9,109 bases of DNA, taken from the NCBI GenBank assembly GCA_030673275.1, contig DAOVJL010000029.1:1-9109 (forward strand), in the 5' to 3' direction. Position 1 is the stretch's first letter. Each line of letters opens with the position of its first letter. Under the pieces are notes generated by a model, which was not told the origin of the DNA, did not search any database, and was given only the letters and a program-made list of their open reading frames with translations. This DNA is from Sulfurimonas sp. (GTDB lineage Bacteria > Campylobacterota > Campylobacteria > Campylobacterales > Sulfurimonadaceae). Shown here piece by piece: positions 1-7,794 of the stretch. Made by a program: the position numbers and the translations under genes.

Positions 1-2
1 AC

Positions 3-113
3 ATCAGTGTTATTAAAAACAAAGGTCAAATCTGGATGCTTGATGGTAAAGCTTATGTTGATGATGTTTTAGTTTCACAAGCTGAACTAAAAGCTATGAT
101 TGTAGATAAGTAA
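3..113 (+). CDS. fabZ: 3-hydroxyacyl-ACP dehydratase FabZ, 3' end only
   Basis: Partial gene entering from the left edge; 36 C-terminal residues and a TAA stop are visible in frame 3. The tail ([20 protein letters not shown] and onward to [10 protein letters not shown]) matches the last beta strands of the FabZ hot-dog fold, where the family carries a K-x-K-G-x-x-W/V-K-x-x-G/D-x-A-x-V-D/E-G pattern followed by an AEL-x-A helix. FabZ dehydrates 3-hydroxyacyl-ACP in the cytoplasmic fatty-acid elongation cycle and competes with LpxA for 3-hydroxyacyl-ACP. Its place directly before lpxA is the usual one in many Gram-negative bacteria. The catalytic His and Glu lie outside the window, so function is inferred from the tail and the neighbourhood. 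Confidence 0.85.
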   Translation: MSVIKNKGQIWMLDGKAYVDDVLVSQAELKAMIVDK

Positions 114-197
114 AAGGTAAAATATTGAATATAAGAGCTCAGAGTGGAAAGTGCCATTGGTTAGCACTTCTAAAAGGTCAATGCAGGGAGGCACTAA
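114..197 (+). other. fabZ-lpxA intergenic spacer with weak stem-loop and strong RBS
   Basis: This 84-bp spacer holds a 6-bp inverted repeat (AAGTGC at 149-154 and GCACTT at 164-169, 9-nt loop) with no T-run, so it is not a convincing terminator. A TATAAG-like -10 at 130-135 lacks a recognisable -35. The clear signal is a strong Shine-Dalgarno AGGGAGG at 185-191, 6 nt before the lpxA ATG at 198, which fixes that start. I read it as an intra-operon spacer. Confidence 0.4.
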
Positions 198-989
198 ATG
201 CCGAGTCATAAAATTTCTCCACTAGCTATCATTGAAGATGGTGCAGTTATTGGTAAAGATGTTGAGATTGGACCTTATTGTCTTATCTCAGCAGAAGCCA
301 CTATTGGTGATGGAACTATAATAGACCAAAATACAGCTATTTATGGAAAAACGACTATAGGGAAGAACAACCATATTTTTTCACATGCTGTTATTGGTTC
401 AGCCCCACAAGATCTAAAATTTGCAGGTGAAGACGTTGAACTTATCATAGGTGATAATAACAAAATCAGAGAGTTCACACTTTTTAACCCTGGAACAAAA
501 GGTGGTGGTGGAAAGACTATCATCGGTTCACATAATCTTTTTATGGGTTATGTTCATATCGGTCATGATGTAATCATAGGAAATCACTGTATCTTAGCAA
601 ATGCTGCAACACTGGCTGGACATGTAGAGATGGGTGATTACGCTGTAATTGGAGGTATGACTCCTATACATCAGTTTGTACATATTGGTGATTATGCAAT
701 GGTTGCAGGTGCATCTGCTCTAGCCCAAGATATTCCACCATTTTGTATAGCTGAGGGAAATCGCGCTACACTTAGAGGTCTTAACCTAACTGGTCTTAGA
801 AGACATCTTAAACGCAATGAGATAGATGAGATAAGATCAGCTTACAAAGAACTGTTTGAGGCTGGAAAAGCTCTAAAAGATACAGCAGCTGAATTGGTTG
901 AGAATACAAATAATCATCATGTTCATGATCTTTGTAATTTTATACTTAAAACAAAACGGGGAATCCCATATGAAAGGAAAAAATCATGA
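198..989 (+). CDS. lpxA: UDP-N-acetylglucosamine acyltransferase LpxA
   Basis: Cytoplasmic homotrimer that transfers a 3-hydroxyacyl chain from ACP to UDP-GlcNAc (or its 3-amino analogue), the first step of lipid A synthesis. The 263 aa match the usual length (E. coli 262). Residues 8-190 show left-handed beta-helix hexapeptide periodicity ([LIV]-G-x4). The active-site set aligns with E. coli: catalytic His123 (in HIGHD, 120-124), His120, His142 (AGHVEMGD) and His158 (IHQF). Gly171 aligns with the E. coli chain-length ruler Gly173, which favours a long (about C14) chain. The helical C-terminal part (about 190-263) ends in the TKRGIP motif. At 97-98 it has Asn-Pro where E. coli has His-Arg. 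A strong RBS lies 6 nt upstream, and the stop overlaps the clpX ATG by 4 nt (ATGA), indicating translational coupling. Confidence 0.97.
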   Translation: MPSHKISPLAIIEDGAVIGKDVEIGPYCLISAEATIGDGTIIDQNTAIYGKTTIGKNNHIFSHAVIGSAPQDLKFAGEDVELIIGDNNKIREFTLFNPGTKGGGGKTIIGSHNLFMGYVHIGHDVIIGNHCILANAATLAGHVEMGDYAVIGGMTPIHQFVHIGDYAMVAGASALAQDIPPFCIAEGNRATLRGLNLTGLRRHLKRNEIDEIRSAYKELFEAGKALKDTAAELVENTNNHHVHDLCNFILKTKRGIPYERKKS

Positions 990-2230
990 TTCATAGAACT
1001 TGTAGTTTTTGTGATGCTGGTGAGAGTGAAGAGAACCCGCTAATAGCTGGAAATGGTGTTTATATATGTAAAAACTGTGTTATTTCTGCATATAAAATTA
1101 TGTTTGGGGATGATCAAGAATCAGGAGAATCACAAAACAGTGAGCTCGTTGACGCAGTTACAAGATTAATGACTCCAAAAGAGTTAAATGATTTTTTAAG
1201 TGATTATATAATTGGTCAGGAGCGTGCTAGAAAACTTGTAAGTGTAGCAGTTTATAACCATTATAAAAGAATATTTAAAACCGAAAATGTAGCTGATGAT
1301 GATACAGAAATTGCAAAATCAAATGTACTTCTTATCGGACCTACAGGAAGCGGTAAAACTCTTATGGCTCAAACAATTGCCAGAGTTTTGAATGTTCCTA
1401 TAGCAATTGCTGATGCTACTAGTCTTACTGAAGCTGGATATGTTGGAGAAGATGTTGAAAATATATTAACAAAACTAATTCAAGCAGCAGACGGAGATGT
1501 CGAGAAAGCTCAGCAAGGAATTGTATTTATTGATGAAGTTGATAAAATATCTCGTATGAGCGAGAATCGTTCTATTACTCGTGATGTTTCAGGGGAAGGT
1601 GTTCAACAAGCTCTTCTAAAAATCATTGAAGGGGCAATGGTAAATATTCCACCAAAAGGTGGAAGAAAACACCCAAATCAAGAGTTTACAGCTATTGATA
1701 CAACTGGAATTCTATTTATTTGTGGTGGTGCCTTTGATGGTCTTCATGAAATTATGAAGAAAAAGCAAGGTGAAAATGTTCTAGGTTTTGGACAAGAGAA
1801 AAAAAGCAAAGATGAGCAAAAAACAACTTACGATATGGTTGAGCCTGATGATTTAATCAGTTATGGACTTATTCCAGAGCTTGTTGGTCGTCTTCCTATT
1901 ATCGCTTCATTGAACGAAATCACTGAAGAGGATATGGTTCGTATTTTAACTGAACCTAAAAATTCTCTGATAAAACAGTATAAAAAACTTTTTTCAATTG
2001 ACAATGTAGAATTAAACTTTGAAGATGATGCACTAAAAGCTATTGCAAAAAAATCTATAAAAAGAAAAACAGGTGCTCGTGGACTTCGTGCAATTTTAGA
2101 AGAAAACATGATAGATATTATGTATGAACTTCCAGAGTATAGCGGGTATGAAGTTTTAATAACAAAAGCTGTAATTGATGAGGCGGAAGCTCCTGTATAC
2201 ATCAAAAAACAGACAAAAAAAATAGCATAA
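986..2230 (+). CDS. clpX: ATP-dependent Clp protease ATP-binding subunit ClpX
   Basis: AAA+ hexameric unfoldase that feeds tagged proteins into ClpP. Length is 414 aa (E. coli 424). Residues 1-45 are the zinc-binding domain with Cys6, Cys9, Cys28 and Cys31. The AAA+ core has Walker A GPTGSGKT at 118-125, pore-1 loop GYVGED at 151-156, Walker [10 protein letters not shown] at 179-187 (Glu184), the RKH pore loop at 227-229, an LGF ClpP-docking tripeptide at 266-268 (the IGF-loop position), the GRLP segment at 301-304 with the presumed arginine finger, and sensor-2 GARGLR at 363-368. All functional elements are intact, so it should work with a ClpP encoded elsewhere. The start overlaps lpxA by 4 nt, with AAAGGA at 973-978 as RBS. 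clpX between lpxA and mreB, away from clpP, is the arrangement I recall from Campylobacter and Helicobacter. Confidence 0.98.
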   Translation: MIHRTCSFCDAGESEENPLIAGNGVYICKNCVISAYKIMFGDDQESGESQNSELVDAVTRLMTPKELNDFLSDYIIGQERARKLVSVAVYNHYKRIFKTENVADDDTEIAKSNVLLIGPTGSGKTLMAQTIARVLNVPIAIADATSLTEAGYVGEDVENILTKLIQAADGDVEKAQQGIVFIDEVDKISRMSENRSITRDVSGEGVQQALLKIIEGAMVNIPPKGGRKHPNQEFTAIDTTGILFICGGAFDGLHEIMKKKQGENVLGFGQEKKSKDEQKTTYDMVEPDDLISYGLIPELVGRLPIIASLNEITEEDMVRILTEPKNSLIKQYKKLFSIDNVELNFEDDALKAIAKKSIKRKTGARGLRAILEENMIDIMYELPEYSGYEVLITKAVIDEAEAPVYIKKQTKKIA

Positions 2231-2239
2231 GGTAGTGTA

Positions 2240-3277
2240 ATGATATTTAATAAAATAGTTGGTCTTTTTTCAAATGATTTATCAATAGATTTAGGTACGG
2301 CAAATACAATTGTAATAGCAAAAGGTAGAGGTATCATTATTAATGAGCCTTCTGTTGTTGCAGTTAAAACTGAAAAATATGGACAGCAAAGAGTTTTAGC
2401 AGTTGGGCATGAAGCAAAAGAGATGGTTGGTAAAACACCAGGAAATATTAAAGCAATTCGTCCAATGAAAGATGGTGTTATCGCTGACTTTGATATGACT
2501 GAAAAGATGATTAGAAAGTTCATAGAAAAAGCTCATGGCAGAAGTAGCCTAATCAGCCCTAGAATTATCATCTGTGTGCCTTATGGTCTTACCCAAGTTG
2601 AGCGTAAAGCTGTTCGTGAATCGGCTTTAAGTGCCGGTGCTAGAGAGGTTTTTCTTATTGAAGAGCCTATGGCAGCAGCAATTGGTGCCGGTGTTGAAAT
2701 AAGAGAACCACAAGGAAACTTGGTAGTTGATATTGGTGGTGGTACAACTGAGATAGGTGTTGTTTCATTAGGTGGTCTTGTACTTTCAAAATCAATTCGA
2801 ACAGCCGGAGATAAAATAGATCAGTCAATTGTAAACTTTATCAGAAAAAAATATAATCTTCTTATTGGAGAGAGAGTTGCAGAAGAAATTAAAATAAATA
2901 TTGGGACTGCTGTTACACTTGATGAAGATTTAAAAATGGTTATAACAGGTCGTGATCAGGTTGAAGGACTTTTAAGTTCAGTTGAACTGACTTCTGAAGA
3001 TGCCAGAGAAGCGATGAGAGATCCTCTTAAGGAAATCGGGGAAGCTCTTCGTGATGTTTTAGAGCAGATGCCTCCAGACCTAGCAGGTGATATAGTAAAT
3101 CACGGTATTATTTTAACTGGTGGTGGAGCTCTAATTCGCAAACTTGATAAATATCTATCTGACATAGTAAAAATACCTGTATATGTTGCAGACGAACCAC
3201 TTCTTGCAGTTGCAAGAGGAACAGGTCGTGCACTTGAAGAGATAGATTTACTACAAGAACTTTTCGAAAATGAATAA
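2240..3277 (+). CDS. mreB: Rod shape-determining actin homologue MreB
   Basis: Bacterial actin that forms membrane-bound filaments and positions the cell-elongation machinery. The 345 aa match the family (about 335-350). Motifs in order: phosphate-1 DLGTANT at 17-23, the IEEPMAAAIGAG segment at 140-151, phosphate-2 DIGGGTTEIGV at 164-174, and the adenosine motif GIILTGGGALI at 289-299. The hydrophobic N-terminal stretch MIFNKIVGLF could help membrane attachment, as in other Gram-negative MreBs (inference). It begins 9 nt after the clpX stop with an AAGG at 2229-2232 that overlaps that stop, and its last 8 nt overlap mreC. Nothing looks damaged. Confidence 0.98.
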   Translation: MIFNKIVGLFSNDLSIDLGTANTIVIAKGRGIIINEPSVVAVKTEKYGQQRVLAVGHEAKEMVGKTPGNIKAIRPMKDGVIADFDMTEKMIRKFIEKAHGRSSLISPRIIICVPYGLTQVERKAVRESALSAGAREVFLIEEPMAAAIGAGVEIREPQGNLVVDIGGGTTEIGVVSLGGLVLSKSIRTAGDKIDQSIVNFIRKKYNLLIGERVAEEIKINIGTAVTLDEDLKMVITGRDQVEGLLSSVELTSEDAREAMRDPLKEIGEALRDVLEQMPPDLAGDIVNHGIILTGGGALIRKLDKYLSDIVKIPVYVADEPLLAVARGTGRALEEIDLLQELFENE

Positions 3278-4031
3278 AGGGCTACTTGGCTTTTTTTCTA
3301 TATTTATTGCACTCCTAGTGGGTGCTCTGTACTATACAGACACAATACAATCACCATTTATCTCTGCATTAAACAGTGTTAAAACCAACTATCATAATTC
3401 TATAGAATTTGTGCAAAAAACAATAAATGAACACTTTTTTCAAGCAAGACATATAACAGAGCTTGAAAATAAACTTCAAAAGTATGAAAATAACCACTTA
3501 GTGATGCAACAACTAGCTTCTGAAATTAACGACCTATTCCAGGAGAATCATTCAAGTCTCAAAACAGATCCCAAAGTACAACTCGTAAGAACCATCTCTT
3601 ATCAAAAATTTGCAGATCTAAACCGAATCTGGTTAGAAGTTCCAGATTACAACTCCTCACGAGTATATGGGCTTACATATAAAGAGCTGGTTGCAGGTAT
3701 TGTGATTTCACAAAATGGCAGAGCACTAGGACTTTTAAATAAAGATATAAAAAGCTCTTACGCTGTATATGTTGGAGATACTAAAGCACCGGGAATTGCT
3801 CATGGAAATAGTGCCGAAAATTTAATTGTAAAGTTTATTCCAGCTTGGTTTAGTATTAAAGAGGGAGATGAAGTTGTAACTTCGGGTCTAGATGAAATAT
3901 TTTTCAAGGGATTAAAAGTTGGGACTGTAGTCTCTGTTACAAAATCTCAAGGATATCAAGATGCTGTTATAGAGCCTTACTATAAAGCTAATAATCCAAA
4001 CTACTTTCATATGATAAAAAAAATCAAATAA
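3270..4031 (+). CDS. mreC: Rod shape-determining protein MreC
   Basis: Bitopic inner-membrane protein that links cytoplasmic MreB to periplasmic wall synthases (PBP2/RodA) in the elongasome. One N-terminal transmembrane helix (about residues 5-23) is followed by a predicted coiled coil (about 55-95, with the heptad-like HITELENKLQKYENN) and the two-beta-barrel MreC domain. The diagnostic block EGDEVVTSGLDEIFFKGLKV is at 198-217. Length 253 aa is normal for Campylobacterota. The ATG lies inside the 3' end of mreB (8-nt overlap) with no clear Shine-Dalgarno, so translation probably depends on coupling to mreB. mreD and pbp2 do not follow, unlike in E. coli; the next gene is carB. Confidence 0.93.
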   Translation: MNKGLLGFFSIFIALLVGALYYTDTIQSPFISALNSVKTNYHNSIEFVQKTINEHFFQARHITELENKLQKYENNHLVMQQLASEINDLFQENHSSLKTDPKVQLVRTISYQKFADLNRIWLEVPDYNSSRVYGLTYKELVAGIVISQNGRALGLLNKDIKSSYAVYVGDTKAPGIAHGNSAENLIVKFIPAWFSIKEGDEVVTSGLDEIFFKGLKVGTVVSVTKSQGYQDAVIEPYYKANNPNYFHMIKKIK

Positions 4032-4050
4032 CTCATCAAATATTAAGTGC

Positions 4051-4072
4051 TTTTTACCTATAATATACAAAT
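4051..4072 (+). promoter_or_regulatory. Putative sigma-70-type promoter for carB
   Basis: A perfect TATAAT at 4059-4064 sits 39 bp before the carB ATG, in the longest gap after lpxA, preceded by a T-tract (4051-4055). There is no good -35 hexamer, which is usual for Campylobacterota housekeeping promoters (family knowledge). Just downstream are a 7-bp direct repeat TACAAAT (4066-4072 and 4082-4088) and a weak AT hairpin (ACAAA at 4067-4071 with TTTGT at 4076-4080). Either could be a regulator site or chance in AT-rich DNA. No terminator separates mreC from carB, so read-through from the upstream operon is also expected. Confidence 0.45.
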
Positions 4073-4102
4073 TTTTTTGTGTACAAATATTAAAGGTAAA
4101 GA

Positions 4103-7100
4103 ATGCCAAAACGCACCGACATTAATACTATTTTACTTATTGGATCAGGTCCAATCATCATTGGTCAAGCATGTGAGTTTGACTATTCAGGAACTCAAGC
4201 TGTTAAAACTTTAAAAGAGTTAGGCTATCGTGTAGTTCTTATTAACTCTAATCCTGCAACTATTATGACAGACCCGGAGTTTGCTGATAGAACTTATATT
4301 GAGCCGATCAAAGAAGATATAATTGCTAAAATCATTAAAGATGAAAAAGTAGATGCTGTACTTCCAACAATGGGTGGACAAACTGCACTTAATGTAGCTA
4401 CAAGCATGTATGAAAAAGGTATGCTAGAAGGAATTGAATTTTTAGGTGCAACTCCAGAAGCTATCCACAAAGGTGAAGACCGTTCAGCTTTTAATGAAGC
4501 TATGATAAAAATTGGTATGGATTTACCAAAAAGTGATAATGCTTATAGTGTTGACGAAGCAATTGAAGTAGCAAAAAAGATTGGTTTTCCGGTAATTAGT
4601 AGAGCTTCTTTTACACTTGCAGGTGGTGGTTCAGGTGTAGCATACAATATGGAAGAGTTTAAAAAATTGGCACAAGAGGGTTTATCAGCTTCTCCTGTAG
4701 GCGAAATCGAAATTATGGAATCTATGCTTGGTTGGAAAGAGTATGAGATGGAAGTTATCCGTGATAAAGCAGATAACTGTATCATCGTATGTTCAATTGA
4801 AAACTTCGACCCGATGGGTGTTCATACTGGTGACAGCATCACAGTAGCCCCTGCTCTTACCTTAACAGATAAAGAGTACCAAAGAATGCGTGATGCTTCT
4901 TTTGATATCTTACGTGAAATCGGTGTTGATACCGGTGGATCTAATGTTCAATTCTCAATCGACCCAAAAACAGGCAGAATGATTGTTATCGAGATGAACC
5001 CTCGCGTGTCTCGTTCATCTGCACTAGCATCTAAAGCGACTGGTTACCCTATTGCAAAAGTTGCGACCTTGCTGGCAGTTGGTTTCACTCTTGATGAGAT
5101 TACAAATGACATTACCGGAACTCCTGCATCTTTCGAGCCTGTAATTGACTATGTTGTTACAAAAATTCCTCGTTTTACTTTCGAGAAATTCCCAGAAGCT
5201 CAAAACACACTAAGTACAAGTATGAAGTCAGTTGGTGAAGTAATGGCTATTGGTCGTACTTTTAAAGAGTCTGTTCAAAAAGCCCTCTGTTCACTAGAGA
5301 CTGATCTTTGTGGTTTTGATGAGCGTGAAGGCGATGATGAGTTTGTAAAACATGAAATTCGCCGTCCAAATGCAGATAGAATTCTTTACGTAGCTGAAGG
5401 TTTCCGTCGTGGTATGAGTGTAGAGGAGATGTTTAACACATGTCAAATTGACCCATGGTTCCTTTACCAGATGCAAGAGTTGTTAGAAGCTGAGACTACA
5501 ATCACAGATAAGATTCTATTTGATGCAGAATTTATGAGAAGTATCAAAGTTGACGGTTTCTCGGATAAAAGAATCTCTCAACTAATTGCTAAAAACTCAG
5601 ATCAAAAAGTAAGTGAAGATGATGTATATAAAGCTAGAAAAACTTTAGGTGTATCTTTAGAGTTCAACGAAGTTGATACATGTGCAGCCGAGTTTGAAGC
5701 TTTAACACCATATCTTTATTCTACGACAAATATCACTAAATTACCTAATATTAAAAATAGAGTTAGTGATAAGAAAAAAGTTCTTATCCTTGGTGGTGGA
5801 CCAAATAGAATCGGTCAAGGTATTGAGTTTGATTACTGCTGTGTTCACGCTGCATTTGCTTTAAAAGAGATGGATATAGAGTGTATCATGTACAACTGTA
5901 ATCCTGAGACGGTTTCAACTGACTATGACACTTCAGATGTACTTTACTTTGAGCCTATTGATTTTGAACATGTAAGAGAAGTAATTGAAAATGAGCAGCC
6001 TGATGGAATTATTGTTCACTTTGGTGGACAGACTCCACTTAAACTTGCTGACTCACTTACTAAAATAGGTGCAAATATCTCCGGAACTCCATCTGCTGTA
6101 ATTGACCTTGCAGAAGATAGAGAACAGTTTTCTAACTTTGTTAATTCTCATGGTCTTAAACAACCTGCGAACGGCTTAGCTCGCAAAAAAGAAGAAGCTG
6201 GACCAATAGCAGAGAAACTTGGTTTTCCTGTTTTAGTTCGCCCATCTTTTGTTCTTGGCGGTCGTGGTATGAAAATAGTCTACTCTCACGAAGAGTTAGA
6301 TGAATATATGACGCTTGCAATATCAGTTTCAAATGAAGCTCCTGTTTTAATTGACAAATTCTTAGACCAAGCAATAGAGCTTGATGTTGATGCTATCTGT
6401 GATGGGACTGATGTCTATATCGGTTCAGTTATGCAACATATCGAAGAGGCTGGTATTCACTCTGGAGATAGTGCTTGTTCACTTCCTCCTGTAAACTTGA
6501 GCGATGAGATGATTGAAAAAGTTGAACAGCAAACAAAAACTATTGCACTTGGTCTTGGTGTTGTAGGACTTATGAATGTTCAATATGCAATTTACCAAGA
6601 TGAAATTTATCTAATCGAAGTAAATCCTAGAGCTTCTAGAACTGTTCCATTTGTATCTAAAGCTACCGGCATGCCACTGGCTAAAGTTGCTACTCGTGTT
6701 ATGGTCGGTGAGACTCTAAGAAGTTCATTGGAGTACTACGACAAATACAATGTTGTTCAAGAAATAAATGGTCTGTTAAAACCGAAACTGAAAGATCATA
6801 TCTCTGTAAAAGAAGCAGTATTCCCTTTCCATAAACTCAACGGTGCAGACTTGGTTCTATCTCCTGAGATGAAATCAACTGGTGAAGTTATGGGAATCAG
6901 CTCTAACTTTGGTGTTAGTTTTGCAAAAGCTCAGCTGTCAGCTGGTAACAAAATCCCAACTGAGGGTACATGTTTTCTCTCTTTTGTAGATACTGACAAA
7001 CAACACGCTCCTGAAATTGCTGAAGGTCTTCACAGACATGGTTTTAAACTTGTTGCAACAAAAGGTACTCAAGCTGCCCTGGAAAAAGCAGGAATTCCTT

Positions 7101-7360
7101 GTGAAGTTGTTCTTAAAATATCTGAAGGGCGTCCAAATATTGAAGATAGTATGAAAAATGATGCTATCCATATGGCAATTAATACTTCCGATAACAATAC
7201 TTCTAAAAAAGATGCTGTTGTTATTCGTCAAGAGGTATTGAAGAAAAATATTCCATACTTTACAACATTAAGTGCTGCAAGAGCATTAATACTTGCACTT
7301 GATGAGATGAAAGACGACTCATGGTCAGATTCAAAAGCACTACAAGACTTTCTAGCTTAG
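4103..7360 (+). CDS. carB: Carbamoyl phosphate synthetase large subunit CarB
   Basis: Makes carbamoyl phosphate from bicarbonate, 2 ATP and ammonia channelled from CarA, for pyrimidine and arginine synthesis in the cytoplasm. The 1085 aa are near E. coli's 1073. The N-terminus MPKRTDI is almost identical to E. coli and fixes the start, with AAAGG 6 nt upstream. Layout: carboxyphosphate ATP-grasp half (about 1-400, metal site [18 protein letters not shown] at 297-314), oligomerisation region (about 405-545), carbamate-phosphorylating half (about 555-940, starting [18 protein letters not shown], metal site [18 protein letters not shown] at 839-856), and MGS-like allosteric domain (about 945-1085). 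In the last, Thr986, Thr989, Lys1005 and Asn1027 align with E. coli nucleotide-effector residues (T974, T977, K993, N1015), so UMP/IMP-type control is plausible. carA is not adjacent on either side. A terminator-like hairpin follows the stop. Confidence 0.98.
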   Translation: MPKRTDINTILLIGSGPIIIGQACEFDYSGTQAVKTLKELGYRVVLINSNPATIMTDPEFADRTYIEPIKEDIIAKIIKDEKVDAVLPTMGGQTALNVATSMYEKGMLEGIEFLGATPEAIHKGEDRSAFNEAMIKIGMDLPKSDNAYSVDEAIEVAKKIGFPVISRASFTLAGGGSGVAYNMEEFKKLAQEGLSASPVGEIEIMESMLGWKEYEMEVIRDKADNCIIVCSIENFDPMGVHTGDSITVAPALTLTDKEYQRMRDASFDILREIGVDTGGSNVQFSIDPKTGRMIVIEMNPRVSRSSALASKATGYPIAKVATLLAVGFTLDEITNDITGTPASFEPVIDYVVTKIPRFTFEKFPEAQNTLSTSMKSVGEVMAIGRTFKESVQKALCSLETDLCGFDEREGDDEFVKHEIRRPNADRILYVAEGFRRGMSVEEMFNTCQIDPWFLYQMQELLEAETTITDKILFDAEFMRSIKVDGFSDKRISQLIAKNSDQKVSEDDVYKARKTLGVSLEFNEVDTCAAEFEALTPYLYSTTNITKLPNIKNRVSDKKKVLILGGGPNRIGQGIEFDYCCVHAAFALKEMDIECIMYNCNPETVSTDYDTSDVLYFEPIDFEHVREVIENEQPDGIIVHFGGQTPLKLADSLTKIGANISGTPSAVIDLAEDREQFSNFVNSHGLKQPANGLARKKEEAGPIAEKLGFPVLVRPSFVLGGRGMKIVYSHEELDEYMTLAISVSNEAPVLIDKFLDQAIELDVDAICDGTDVYIGSVMQHIEEAGIHSGDSACSLPPVNLSDEMIEKVEQQTKTIALGLGVVGLMNVQYAIYQDEIYLIEVNPRASRTVPFVSKATGMPLAKVATRVMVGETLRSSLEYYDKYNVVQEINGLLKPKLKDHISVKEAVFPFHKLNGADLVLSPEMKSTGEVMGISSNFGVSFAKAQLSAGNKIPTEGTCFLSFVDTDKQHAPEIAEGLHRHGFKLVATKGTQAALEKAGIPCEVVLKISEGRPNIEDSMKNDAIHMAINTSDNNTSKKDAVVIRQEVLKKNIPYFTTLSAARALILALDEMKDDSWSDSKALQDFLA

Positions 7361-7362
7361 AC

Positions 7363-7794
7363 GTGCCGGTAATACTTACTCAAACCGACACTACTGTCGG
7401 TTTTTTATCTCAAAACAGCCAAAAGCTTTATGAGATAAAATCTCGTAAGAGTACGAAACCATTTATAAAAGTCTATAAAGATTTTAAATCTTTTTTAACT
7501 GATGGAAATAGAGTTCCCCTGTCACAAAAGAATTTTGTCCGTCGTTCTAAAAAAACAACTTTTATAGTTAAAAATAGAGCCTTTAGAGTTGCAAAAATTA
7601 ATTTAGTCTCTCAAGTTTTAAGAGATACTACTTGGCATTACTCAACTTCTGCAAACAAAAGTAAAGAAAGTTTTAATAGAGAGTTTTGTGAAACAAAAGC
7701 TGATATAATAATAGAAGATAATAATGGACTTATAGAGAGCAGTTCATCATCACTTATAAAAATTAATGAAGTGAAGAGGAGAAAAATAAGATGA
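7363..7794 (+). CDS. Miniature Sua5/YciO/YrdC-domain protein
   Basis: I choose the GTG at 7363 (143 aa), 2 nt after the carB stop. An upstream ATG at 7321 is in frame, but it adds 14 residues that only overprint the carB end and do not look family-like. Motifs numbered from the GTG: TQTDTTVG at 6-13 (the PTDTVYGLG position of YrdC), KSRKSTKP at 26-33 (the K-x-R-P-x-x-KP position) and STSAN at 94-98 (the canonical STSAN motif), followed by a Ser run (126-130). Full TsaC/YrdC proteins are about 190-200 aa, so this is a shortened form and may not make threonylcarbamoyl-AMP. YrdC domains use bicarbonate/ATP and, in HypF, carbamoyl phosphate, so its place beside carB is suggestive. No Shine-Dalgarno is evident; translation likely reinitiates from carB. 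It ends in a 4-nt ATGA overlap with the next gene. Confidence 0.75.
   Translation: MPVILTQTDTTVGFLSQNSQKLYEIKSRKSTKPFIKVYKDFKSFLTDGNRVPLSQKNFVRRSKKTTFIVKNRAFRVAKINLVSQVLRDTTWHYSTSANKSKESFNREFCETKADIIIEDNNGLIESSSSSLIKINEVKRRKIR
7382..7406 (+). terminator. Rho-independent terminator-like hairpin behind carB, inside the next ORF
   Basis: A perfect 9-bp stem pairs AAACCGACA (7382-7390) with TGTCGGTTT (7395-7403) around a CTAC tetraloop, and six T residues (7401-7406) run from the 3' arm. It starts 21 nt after the carB TAG, the usual spot for an intrinsic terminator. Yet it also encodes residues 7-14 of the following YrdC-like protein (QTDTTVGF). It could end the lpxA-carB transcript, act as an attenuator for the downstream genes, or be a coincidence of a conserved peptide. 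The sequence pattern is strong; activity is inference. Confidence 0.6.
7701..7709 (+). promoter_or_regulatory. Possible internal extended -10 promoter
   Basis: An exact TGNTATAAT extended -10 (TGATATAAT) lies within the YrdC-like gene, 81 bp before the membrane-protein ATG. It could drive the membrane protein, lipoprotein and ligase genes independently of carB, which would make sense downstream of the terminator-like hairpin. There is no convincing -35, and TATAAT strings occur by chance in this AT-rich DNA (others lie inside mreB and near 8200), so support is weak. Confidence 0.25.

Noticed and set aside
149..169. Stem-loop AAGTGC/GCACTT as a fabZ terminator
   Set aside because: Only 6 bp with a 9-nt loop and no T-run; fabZ-lpxA cotranscription is more likely.
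1861..2523. Long minus-strand open frame (220 codons) across the clpX/mreB junction
   Set aside because: It lies antisense to two intact, well-recognised genes; its product is a hydrophobic low-similarity string, and its length is explained by codon bias of the opposite strand.
4263..4700. Altered first ATP-grasp loop in CarB ([13 protein letters not shown] instead of the E. coli IRPSFTMGGSGGG)
   Set aside because: The Arg and the Gly-rich loop are retained, and similar variants occur in Campylobacter CarB as I recall; probably lineage variation and not loss of function.
7321..7360. Overlapping coding between carB and the next gene starting at ATG 7321
   Set aside because: The extension looks unlike the protein family and the GTG at 7363 gives a better fit, so true dual coding is not supported.
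7366..7387. Alternative pairing CGGT (7367-7370) with ACCG (7384-7387) as an antiterminator competing with the terminator hairpin
   Set aside because: Only 4 bp with a 13-nt loop; far too weak against the 9-bp stem to claim a riboswitch-like mechanism.
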